Of a stretch of 14,169 bases of DNA, positions 7,097 to 13,467 are shown one piece after another. The notes beneath the pieces are model-generated. The model saw nothing but the letters and a program-made list of their open reading frames with translations. It was not told where the DNA came from and ran no database searches. The DNA is taken from contig CAAFPB010000329.1 in NCBI GenBank assembly GCA_900764725.1, forward strand, positions 1-14,169, read 5' to 3'. The translations under genes and the position numbers were made by a program. Position 1 is the stretch's first letter. The number at the start of each line of letters is the position of its first letter. The stretch is from an uncultured Catenibacterium sp. (GTDB lineage Bacteria; Bacillota_I; Bacilli_A; Erysipelotrichales; Coprobacillaceae).

Positions 7097-8737
7097 ATGG
7101 CATTTGATGGAATTGTATTGTCACGTGTTACAGAATTATTGAATGATACAATCGTGACAGGACGTATTTCAAAATTATATCAGATATCGAAATACGAATT
7201 ATTAATGACTGTTCGTGCACAAAATGAGAATAAGAAGCTTCTTGTTTCTATTCATCCAATGTATGCACGTGTTCAGTTAACACAATTGAATTATCCTACA
7301 CCTGATTTTCCTAACGCTTTGACTATGTTTTTAAGAAAACATATTGAAGGTTCTTTTATTGAGCGTATTGAACAGGTAGGACTTGATCGTATATTAAAGA
7401 TAACTTTAAGAGGTAGAAATGAATTCAAGGATCTTGTAGAGTATCATCTCTATATAGAGATCATGGGTAAGCATTCTAACTTTATTCTTACTAATAAAGA
7501 AGATAAGATACTAGAATGTTTAAAACGTGTTTCTCCGAGCGATAGTATACGTATTATGCAGCCTGGGATTACTTATAGTTATCCCCCATTACTTGATAAG
7601 AAGAATCCTTTTGAAAATACCCCTGAAACAACAAATCTTGTGAAAGAGTTTGAAGGGTTCTCTAAGGATCTATCTGAAGAAGTATCTTCAAGGATGGAAA
7701 AGGGTGAAGATTTTAAAACTATTATGAATGAAATCAAAGAGAGTAAAGATCTCTATATTACTAGAAGTGATAAAGAGAAGTATCATGTGATTCCTTTACA
7801 TTGTTTTGGAAAGAAGATAGATAAGTATTCTCTTTTTGATGGATTAGATGCTTATTATCAGTTTATTGATCAGAAGGATCGTATTAAGCAGCAGACTTCT
7901 GATATTCTTCATTTTATACAGAAAGAATATACAAAGAATGTCAATAAGCTAGATAAGTTAGAAAAGACTTTATTTGATTCTCATAATAGTGATGAATATC
8001 GTATTAAGGGTGATTTATTGTATGCTTCTTTACATCTTATTCAAAAAGGAATGAAAGAAGTGACTGTAGATAACTATTATGATGGCACAAAGATGACAAT
8101 TGAATTAGATGAGCGTTTTGATGGTAAAACAAACGCTAATCATTATTATAATAAGTATCAAAAGGCAAAGAATTCTTTAAAGGTTCTAGAGGAACAGATT
8201 GAAAAAACAAAAGAAGAAATCAATTACTTTGATACTTTAAATACCTTGATGGATAATGCGGATTATTATGACGCTATGGAAATCAAGGAAGAGCTTGAAA
8301 ACATGGGTTATATTCGTAAGAAGAATGTGAAGAAATTAAAGAAGAAAACACATCCTCATTATGATGTTTATCGTACACGTGATGGTATTATTATTTATGT
8401 GGGTAAGAATAACTTGCAGAATGATTATCTAACATTTAAAATGGCATCACGTAATGATATGTGGTTCCATGTAAAGGATATGCCTGGTTCTCATATTATT
8501 GTGCATGCAGAGAATCTAGATGAGTATACTATGAGACTCGCAGCTAATATTGCAGCATATTTTTCTAAGGGTAAATATAGTTCAAGTGTTCCAGTCAATT
8601 ATTGTTTAGTAAAGAACTTAAAGAAGCCTCATACAAATAAGCCAGGTTTAGTTCTTTTAGGACATTATAAGACTATTTATATTGATCCTGATGATTCTTT
8701 CTATGATGAGTTAGAGAAAATGGAGGATGCAAGATGA
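7097..8737 (+). CDS. rqcH: Ribosome quality control protein RqcH (NFACT family)
   Basis: Binds 50S subunits carrying peptidyl-tRNA after ribosome splitting and recruits tRNA-Ala to append C-terminal alanine tails that mark stalled chains for degradation. Older annotations call it a fibronectin-binding protein. The 546-aa product begins MAFDGIV, matching the NFACT-N start of B. subtilis RqcH. Asp97-Arg98 fall in GLDRIL, the same numbering as the residues needed for Ala tailing there. A central coiled-coil region (about 275-435) precedes the NFACT-R domain (about 440-540), which has GKNNLQND, WFHVKDMPGSHI and SSSVPVNY motifs. The frame is open back to an ATG at 7037, but those 20 codons overlap the promoter, so the ATG at 7097 behind GGGTG is preferred; an ATG at 7091 is also possible. 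The stop overlaps pgeF by 4 nt. It lies divergent from gmk; in B. subtilis rqcH is also a near neighbour of gmk. Confidence 0.95.
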   Translation: MAFDGIVLSRVTELLNDTIVTGRISKLYQISKYELLMTVRAQNENKKLLVSIHPMYARVQLTQLNYPTPDFPNALTMFLRKHIEGSFIERIEQVGLDRILKITLRGRNEFKDLVEYHLYIEIMGKHSNFILTNKEDKILECLKRVSPSDSIRIMQPGITYSYPPLLDKKNPFENTPETTNLVKEFEGFSKDLSEEVSSRMEKGEDFKTIMNEIKESKDLYITRSDKEKYHVIPLHCFGKKIDKYSLFDGLDAYYQFIDQKDRIKQQTSDILHFIQKEYTKNVNKLDKLEKTLFDSHNSDEYRIKGDLLYASLHLIQKGMKEVTVDNYYDGTKMTIELDERFDGKTNANHYYNKYQKAKNSLKVLEEQIEKTKEEINYFDTLNTLMDNADYYDAMEIKEELENMGYIRKKNVKKLKKKTHPHYDVYRTRDGIIIYVGKNNLQNDYLTFKMASRNDMWFHVKDMPGSHIIVHAENLDEYTMRLAANIAAYFSKGKYSSSVPVNYCLVKNLKKPHTNKPGLVLLGHYKTIYIDPDDSFYDELEKMEDAR

Positions 8738-9495
8738 AATTAATACCTTGGAAGTTTAATAATAGTATGGTAGAAGGCTATACTGTACCAGCTCATATTG
8801 ATGGAAAGCTATTTAATATGAGCTATAATGGTTTAGATGACAAACAGGTTCTAGAAAATCGTAAAATACTTGCAGAAATGTTGAATACAGATCTAGATCA
8901 TATGGTTGCACCTTTACAGCGTCATACAACACATTATTTAAGTGTCAATACAAAAGATGGTGGTAAAGGAATCTATAGTCAGAAAGATGCTTATTTAGGG
9001 TTTGATGCATTATATACGAGAGATACAGACTTGACTCTATTTACTTTCCATGCAGATTGCTGTCCTGTTCTCTTATATTGTGAGAACCAGCATTTAATTG
9101 CGGCTATTCATTCAGGATGGAAAGGAACAGTGACGGAGATTGTAGGTAAAGTGACACGTCATTTAATAGAAGATGAAGGATGTGATCCAGATAAGATTTA
9201 TGCTTATGTAGGACCTTCTATTGAGGAAAGAAACTTTGAAGCAATGGATGATATTATTGATCAAGTCAAGAAGATGAGCTTTGATACATCATCTTTCTAT
9301 ACTAAAAAAGATGAGACACATTATCTTCTTAATTCAAAGGGTCTTATCAAGCAACAATTATTAAATTGTGGTGTCTTAGAGGAACATATTGAAGTAAGTC
9401 CTTATTGTACAATGGAGAATGATGACTTGTTCTTCAGTTATCGTAAAACACATACCAAAAATCGTAATATATCTATTATCAGACTTAAAAAATAG
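8734..9495 (+). CDS. pgeF: Peptidoglycan editing factor PgeF (YfiH/laccase-domain family)
   Basis: Family enzymes act in the cytoplasm on UDP-MurNAc carrying L-Ser in place of L-Ala, guarding peptidoglycan composition. Purine nucleoside phosphorylase or adenosine deaminase activity has also been reported for homologues. The 253-aa product shows the conserved metal-site elements: His64 in LQRHTTH, Cys109 in HADCC (106-110), and His126 in HSGWKGT (126-132). GPSIEE (160-165) and a C-terminal CTMENDDLFFSYRKTHTKNR complete the pattern. The usual motif is QVH, so QRH here is a variant, but the His is kept. The ATG overlaps the rqcH stop (ATGA) with GGAGG seven bases upstream, so the two genes form one coupled transcript. 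The TAG stop lies inside a bidirectional terminator stem. The family call is firm; the exact substrate is inferred. Confidence 0.92.
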   Translation: MKLIPWKFNNSMVEGYTVPAHIDGKLFNMSYNGLDDKQVLENRKILAEMLNTDLDHMVAPLQRHTTHYLSVNTKDGGKGIYSQKDAYLGFDALYTRDTDLTLFTFHADCCPVLLYCENQHLIAAIHSGWKGTVTEIVGKVTRHLIEDEGCDPDKIYAYVGPSIEERNFEAMDDIIDQVKKMSFDTSSFYTKKDETHYLLNSKGLIKQQLLNCGVLEEHIEVSPYCTMENDDLFFSYRKTHTKNRNISIIRLKK

Positions 9496-9517
9496 CTGGA
9501 ATAATCCAGCTATTTTT
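9487..9517. terminator. Bidirectional terminator shared by pgeF and nnrDE
   Basis: TAGCTGGA (9493-9500) and TCCAGCTA (9505-9512) form a perfect 8-bp stem around ATAA, flanked by six A (9487-9492) and five T (9513-9517). This gives a U-tract in both directions. The convergent genes pgeF (stop 9493-9495) and nnrDE (stop 9512-9510) both end inside the stem. Confidence 0.88.
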
Positions 9518-10982
9518 CTATTTCACCAACAATTTCAGCCATTGTATGTGGTATTTCTTCAATGAGTTTTTCAGGAATAACAGTATAAGCCTGTTTTGCG
9601 ACTTCATCTCCTGCACGTCCATGAATATAAACACCAAGTATTGCAGCGTCTATTGCTTCATATCCCTGTCCTACGAGTGATGTAATGATACCTGCAAGTG
9701 TATCACCCATACCACCTACTGCCATAGCTTTATTACCAGACGCAATACGATAAGATGACTTACCATCAGTCACAATTGTATGAGGTCCTTTTAAGACAAG
9801 GATACAATGATACTTTGAGGCAAAACTCTGTGCTGCAATCATTAAATCAGGATAATCTTCTACATGACATAAACGTTTAAATTCACCAATATGTGGTGTA
9901 AGGATAACACTACGATCTTGTTTTTCTAGTAAGTGCATATTTCTAGAAAGAATTGTAAGTGCATCTGCATCTATTACAAGTGGACAGATAGAAGCAGTCA
10001 TAATATCTATGACAGCTCTAAAGGCACTTTCATCAAGTCCTAATCCGCATCCTACTAATAATGCATCATAGCCATCAAAATCATCATAATGGAAGATTTT
10101 TGGTCTTAATACCGGAATAGCTTCAGGTATATAAAGAGGTAAGAGTGTTGCGACTTTTTCTGAAGTAATAGTCTTTACTATACCTGCGCCTGTATAATAA
10201 GCTGCTTTAGTGGCAAGTAATGGTGCACCTGTATATTGATCACTACCAACAATTAATCCATCTACACCATACATATTCTTATAGCCACTATAATGTCTTT
10301 TTCTTAGATGAGCTTTTGCGTAGTCTTCTCCTACATATTCAAATAAGCCTGCTTCTTTAAAACAATCCTTAACAGCTAATGTTTCTAAAATCACTTCACC
10401 TGTATATTCTAATGAACGAGGATCCAAGAAACCCTGCTTTAAAGCAGTTAAGGTCACTGTAAAATCAGCCTTTAAAGCTCCCTCATACGCTTTACCTGTA
10501 TTACAATCAAGCCCTGTAGGTATATCAATAGCCCCAATAGTACCATTATAATTATTTGTAATAGATTCTATGATGATTTTATACATCCCTCTAGGTGCAC
10601 TATTCAAACCAAATCCAAATAACCCATCTACAATACAGTCATAATCATTCCAATTAATTGTATTAATATTATCTTCATCTACATAAATGAGATGATCATC
10701 TGCACATTGATCACGGTAATAGCGATTAGCCTGTGATATCTTGCAAATATCTCCGCTATAATAATAGTCAACATACTTTCCTAGCTTTTCTAGTTTTAAA
10801 CCTAAAGAATAACCATCTGCCCCATTATTGCCTGGTCCAATAAGAATAGCTAATCTATTATATTTAGTAAAATGATTAAGTAATGCATCACTTGCAAGAT
10901 TAACTAGTTCTTCTATCTGATACCCATGTTCTAATAAATAAGCATCATACTGCTTTAATAAATCCTGTGTTCCTATATACAT
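9510..10982 (-). CDS. nnr: Bifunctional NAD(P)H-hydrate epimerase / ADP-dependent dehydratase (NnrE-NnrD fusion)
   Basis: Repairs NADHX and NADPHX, the hydrated damage forms of NAD(P)H. The N-terminal YjeF_N half epimerises R/S hydrates and the C-terminal ribokinase-like half dehydrates the S form using ADP. In the 490-aa product the epimerase half (about 1-215) shows GPGNNGADG (49-57), DGLFGFGL (119-126) and AIDIPTGLD (151-159). The dehydratase half (about 225-490) shows DADAL (338-342), TPHIGE (362-367), KGPHT (398-402) and GGMGDTLAG (423-431), which carries the nucleotide-binding Gly-rich loop and catalytic Asp. Length matches the standard fusion. The ATG at 10982 follows GAAGGGAG by eight bases; an in-frame GTG nine bases upstream lies within the SD and is less likely. 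It is monocistronic, between the NlpC/P60 terminator upstream and the pgeF terminator downstream. Confidence 0.95.
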   Translation of the reverse strand: MYIGTQDLLKQYDAYLLEHGYQIEELVNLASDALLNHFTKYNRLAILIGPGNNGADGYSLGLKLEKLGKYVDYYYSGDICKISQANRYYRDQCADDHLIYVDEDNINTINWNDYDCIVDGLFGFGLNSAPRGMYKIIIESITNNYNGTIGAIDIPTGLDCNTGKAYEGALKADFTVTLTALKQGFLDPRSLEYTGEVILETLAVKDCFKEAGLFEYVGEDYAKAHLRKRHYSGYKNMYGVDGLIVGSDQYTGAPLLATKAAYYTGAGIVKTITSEKVATLLPLYIPEAIPVLRPKIFHYDDFDGYDALLVGCGLGLDESAFRAVIDIMTASICPLVIDADALTILSRNMHLLEKQDRSVILTPHIGEFKRLCHVEDYPDLMIAAQSFASKYHCILVLKGPHTIVTDGKSSYRIASGNKAMAVGGMGDTLAGIITSLVGQGYEAIDAAILGVYIHGRAGDEVAKQAYTVIPEKLIEEIPHTMAEIVGEIEK

Positions 10983-11002
10983 ATATAACACTCCCTTCTC
11001 AT

Positions 11003-11013
11003 TTATTCTAACA
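11003..11013 (-). promoter_or_regulatory. Possible extended -10 promoter of the NAD(P)H-hydrate repair gene
   Basis: On the minus strand TAGAAT (11010-11005, five of six consensus positions) is preceded by TGT (11013-11011), an extended -10. No -35 is recognisable at 16-18 bp, where the upstream terminator stem lies. The predicted start is near 10998, with a leader of about 16 nt. Because a strong terminator precedes the gene, some promoter must lie here or the gene depends on readthrough. Confidence 0.35.
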
Positions 11014-11042
11014 TAAAAAAAGGAAATCGAAATCGATTTCCT
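11014..11042 (-). terminator. Intrinsic terminator after the NlpC/P60 gene
   Basis: On the minus strand GGAAATCG (11041-11034) pairs with CGATTTCC (11029-11022) around a 4-nt loop, extended by one A-T pair. A run of T follows (11021-11014). It begins 7 bp after the stop codon at 11049. A classic strong intrinsic terminator. Confidence 0.88.
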
Positions 11043-11048
11043 AAAAGA

Positions 11049-12488
11049 TTATACTCTTCCTCCACCTGCATAATGCGCAGCATAATAAGATTCACCTAGA
11101 GAAGATGTAATAACACCTTTCTTTTCATTGGCAGCATGTACAAATCTGCCTCCACCTAGATAAATACCTACATGAGAGATACCCTTCTTATATGTATTCT
11201 TAAAGAATACAAGATCACCAGGTTTTAATGCATTTCTATCTACTCTTTGAGTACTATTGAACTGTACAGCAGCTGTACCACTTAATGAACGTCCATTTTG
11301 TCTATAAACCCATCTAGTAAAGCTTGAACAGTCGAAAACATTAGGTCCTACAGCACCCATTCTATAACGACATCCAATCTTACCTAATGCAGTCTGAATA
11401 AGAGCAGCATTTCTAGATTTTACTTCTACTGGTAAATTAACTACTGTTGTATTACCTGTCTTATCTGTTGCAGTATAAGTGGCAGTATAGTTACCTTCAT
11501 TGTTTACATCTACATTACCACTAATACCAACAGTTTGAGTCACATCACCATCTAAATTATCAATAGCAGATACAAGTAATGATTTCCAATTTACTGAAGT
11601 ACCTTCAGTAATAGATACTCTATTTGTATTTAATTTAATTTCAGGACCTCTGATATCCTTGATATTAAATGTACATTCCTGTTTAGTTTCATTACCACTG
11701 TTATCAGTCGCAATAATTGTTGCTTTTTGCTGGCTGTTTAATTTCTTAGTATCAATATCACCCTTAACAGTTAATACTGGAGAAGGATCAAAGTTATCAG
11801 ATACATCAAAGTAATCTGCAGGATTAAATGTATCACCATAGTTTACATCAAAAGACTGTGTTTTTTGAGTTAATTCTGGTGCAACAGAATCCTTAATATT
11901 AAATGATAATGTCTTTTCAGCTACATTACCTGCGTTATCTTCTACATGAGCCACAACCTTCTGTTCCCCGATTATAGTTGTGTCAATACCACCTTCAAAA
12001 GCAATAAATTCACTCACATCACCATCGACATTATCTGTTGCTTTCACGTAGTCCAATAAGTTATTAGAACCATTGGCTTCAACATCAATGATATATCCAC
12101 TCTCAGCACATGATGCAATAACAGGTGCTTCATTATCAATAACCTGTACTTCTACTTCTTTATCAGTTTTGTTCTGGAATGTATCAGTTACAGTTACTGT
12201 AACATGATAAGTTCCTAACTGTTTTGCTTCATATGAACCTGACTTGATAGATACATCCATGATATCTAAATTATCACGGTTATCTGTGATTTCAAAGTCT
12301 GAAGCAGTTAAGTATGTTCCATAAGGGACAACAATCTTATTTGAATGAATAACAGGTGCCTGACGGTCAGCTGCCGCATAACCTACAAGCGCAAATGCAG
12401 AGATTGCGAAAGCAGGTAATAGTATTGTTTTCTGAGTTTTGATTCTATCTACAATTGCATGAAGAGTTACGGGGGCATTTTGAGTCAT
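11049..12488 (-). CDS. Secreted NlpC/P60 endopeptidase with four Ig-like (DUF5011-type) domains
   Basis: Predicted cell-wall hydrolase cleaving peptide stems. The 479-aa product has a 20-residue cytoplasmic lead, a hydrophobic segment (about 21-37) and a likely signal-peptidase site at YAAA-D (40/41). Four Ig-like repeats follow, each opening with an AP[VE][IL]-like or GPEI motif (near 44, 121, 203 and 281) at a spacing of 77-82 residues. Each repeat carries an early [TSI]DN-x-D motif (DGDV in repeats 2 and 4) and a late D-x-x-GN or TFQN motif. The C-terminal NlpC/P60 domain (about 360-479) has Cys387 in FDCSS, LKPGDLVFF (421-429), His439 in SHVGIY and His451 as the probable third residue. 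There is no sortase motif, SH3 or LysM, so the Ig repeats may serve as spacer or wall-binding stalk. ATG preceded by AAAAGGAGA. Single-gene unit with a strong promoter and terminator. Exact substrate unknown. Confidence 0.9.
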   Translation of the reverse strand: MTQNAPVTLHAIVDRIKTQKTILLPAFAISAFALVGYAAADRQAPVIHSNKIVVPYGTYLTASDFEITDNRDNLDIMDVSIKSGSYEAKQLGTYHVTVTVTDTFQNKTDKEVEVQVIDNEAPVIASCAESGYIIDVEANGSNNLLDYVKATDNVDGDVSEFIAFEGGIDTTIIGEQKVVAHVEDNAGNVAEKTLSFNIKDSVAPELTQKTQSFDVNYGDTFNPADYFDVSDNFDPSPVLTVKGDIDTKKLNSQQKATIIATDNSGNETKQECTFNIKDIRGPEIKLNTNRVSITEGTSVNWKSLLVSAIDNLDGDVTQTVGISGNVDVNNEGNYTATYTATDKTGNTTVVNLPVEVKSRNAALIQTALGKIGCRYRMGAVGPNVFDCSSFTRWVYRQNGRSLSGTAAVQFNSTQRVDRNALKPGDLVFFKNTYKKGISHVGIYLGGGRFVHAANEKKGVITSSLGESYYAAHYAGGGRV

Positions 12489-12519
12489 AGTTATTCTCCT
12501 TTTCTTTTCAACAAATGCG

Positions 12520-12548
12520 ATTATAACACCATGACCTATATCTGTCCA
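12520..12548 (-). promoter_or_regulatory. Near-consensus sigma-A promoter of the NlpC/P60 gene
   Basis: On the minus strand the -35 TGGACA (12548-12543, five of six) and the -10 TATAAT (12525-12520, perfect) are 17 bp apart, and TGT directly precedes the -10. The predicted start is near 12513, with a leader of about 25 nt containing the AAAAGGAGA SD. Upstream DNA is AT-rich and could act as an UP element. This is the strongest promoter seen in the window, suggesting high constitutive expression. Confidence 0.8.
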
Positions 12549-12553
12549 CTATT

Positions 12554-12574
12554 TTCTTAAGATATTTTTAAGAA
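12554..12574. repeat. 7-bp inverted repeat upstream of the NlpC/P60 promoter
   Basis: TTCTTAA (12554-12560) and TTAAGAA (12568-12574) are perfect inverted copies with a 7-bp centre, ending 5 bp upstream of the -35. The position (about -40 to -62) suits an activator site, but the sequence is AT-only apart from one G/C per arm and may be chance. Confidence 0.35.
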
Positions 12575-12637
12575 TTTGTATTTTATCTTGTATTTATCAA
12601 TGTTTTTGTGTTTAAGATTTTATTAATAATTAAAAGA

Positions 12638-12667
12638 ATCATGACTTTTTTATTCAATTGTCATGAT
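12638..12667. repeat. 8-bp inverted repeat in the livF-NlpC/P60 gap
   Basis: ATCATGAC (12638-12645) and GTCATGAT (12660-12667) are perfect inverted copies separated by 14 bp of A/T-rich DNA. GATTTTTT follows on the plus strand and TCTTTT on the minus strand. It could be a weak terminator or an operator; no plus-strand gene precedes it. Confidence 0.4.
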
Positions 12668-12730
12668 GATTTTTTGATATTTAGTATATATTTTCTTAGT
12701 GATTTTGTAGAATCCTAATTTATCAAACAT

Positions 12731-12756
12731 AAAAAAGTCCTCCCTAAGGAGAACTT
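12731..12756 (-). terminator. Intrinsic terminator of the liv operon
   Basis: On the minus strand AAGTTCTCC (12756-12748) pairs with GGAGGACTT (12743-12735) around a 4-nt loop, with one G-T pair. A T-run continues to 12731. It starts 1 bp after the livF stop, marking livF as the last gene of the operon. Confidence 0.87.
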
Positions 12757-12757
12757 A

Positions 12758-13465
12758 TTATCCAAGGTATGCTTCTCTAACACGTGGATTATTTGCAACA
12801 TCACTTGCTTTACCTGATACAGTAATATTTCCTGTTTCAAGTACATAAGCATGATCTGCGATAGAAAGTGCTTTATTCGCATTCTGTTCTACAAGAAGAA
12901 TAGTCATACCTTCTTTTTCATTTACTTCTTTAATGATATCAAAGATTTCATTTACAAGAATTGGAGAAAGACCCATTGAAGGTTCATCTAATAATAATAA
13001 TTTTGGTTTAGACATCAAAGCACGACCCATTGCAAGCATCTGCTGCTCACCACCAGATAATGTACCAGCTAGCTGTTTCTTTCTTTCTCTTAAACGTGGG
13101 AATAATGTATAAATATGTTCAATATCATTCTTAATGCCATCTGCATCATTACGGAGATAAGCACCCATTTCTAGGTTATCTTCAACACTTAACTGGGCAA
13201 AGATACGACGTCCTTCAGGTACCTGTGCAAGACCTTTAGAGACTATCCTATGAGCAGGAGTCTTCATGATATTTTCACCATTAAAGATAATATCACCACT
13301 CTTACCATTCAATAAGCCAGAGATAGCATGCATTGTACTTGTTTTACCAGCACCATTGGCACCAATAAGCGCAACGATTTCACCTTCTTCTACATTAAAC
13401 GAAATCTTCTTAATCGCATTAATGACACCATAATGTACTTCAAGATCCTTAACTTCTAATAACAT
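12758..13465 (-). CDS. livF: Branched-chain amino-acid ABC transporter ATP-binding protein LivF
   Basis: One of the two cytoplasmic ATPases that power uptake of Leu/Ile/Val through the LivHM permease. The 235-aa product, the typical length, has an A-loop Tyr12, Walker A GANGAGKTS (35-43), Q-loop Gln81 in QVPEGRRIF, signature LSGGEQQ (136-142), Walker B LLLLDEP (156-162) and a D-loop. The switch position is Gln in LLVEQNA (190-196), where most ABC ATPases have His; this is normal for LivF. The C-terminus AYLG is also family-typical. The ATG follows AGGAGG by seven bases and is 2 bp downstream of the livG stop. The order livG-livF as operon end matches E. coli and many Bacillota. Substrate specificity is inferred from family; related urea and amide systems (UrtE) look similar. 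Confidence 0.92.
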   Translation of the reverse strand: MLLEVKDLEVHYGVINAIKKISFNVEEGEIVALIGANGAGKTSTMHAISGLLNGKSGDIIFNGENIMKTPAHRIVSKGLAQVPEGRRIFAQLSVEDNLEMGAYLRNDADGIKNDIEHIYTLFPRLRERKKQLAGTLSGGEQQMLAMGRALMSKPKLLLLDEPSMGLSPILVNEIFDIIKEVNEKEGMTILLVEQNANKALSIADHAYVLETGNITVSGKASDVANNPRVREAYLG

Positions 13466-13467
13466 CT

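Larger units (their letters stand above)
12489..12757. other. AT-rich intergenic region between livF and the NlpC/P60 gene
   Basis: The 269 bp hold the livF terminator (12731-12756) and the NlpC/P60 promoter and SD. They also hold a perfect 7-bp inverted repeat TTCTTAA/TTAAGAA (12554-12574) just upstream of that promoter's -35, and an 8-bp inverted repeat ATCATGAC/GTCATGAT (12638-12667, loop 14). A 26-codon minus-strand ORF spans 12650-12730 (ATG to TAA); its only SD-like sequence is the 3' arm of the livF terminator. I cannot support it as a real gene. The remainder is featureless AT-rich DNA. Confidence 0.6.

Noticed and set aside
7097..8737. Fibronectin-binding adhesin
   Set aside because: A legacy name for NFACT proteins. 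No signal peptide or surface anchor is present, and the domain order and key residues match cytoplasmic RqcH.
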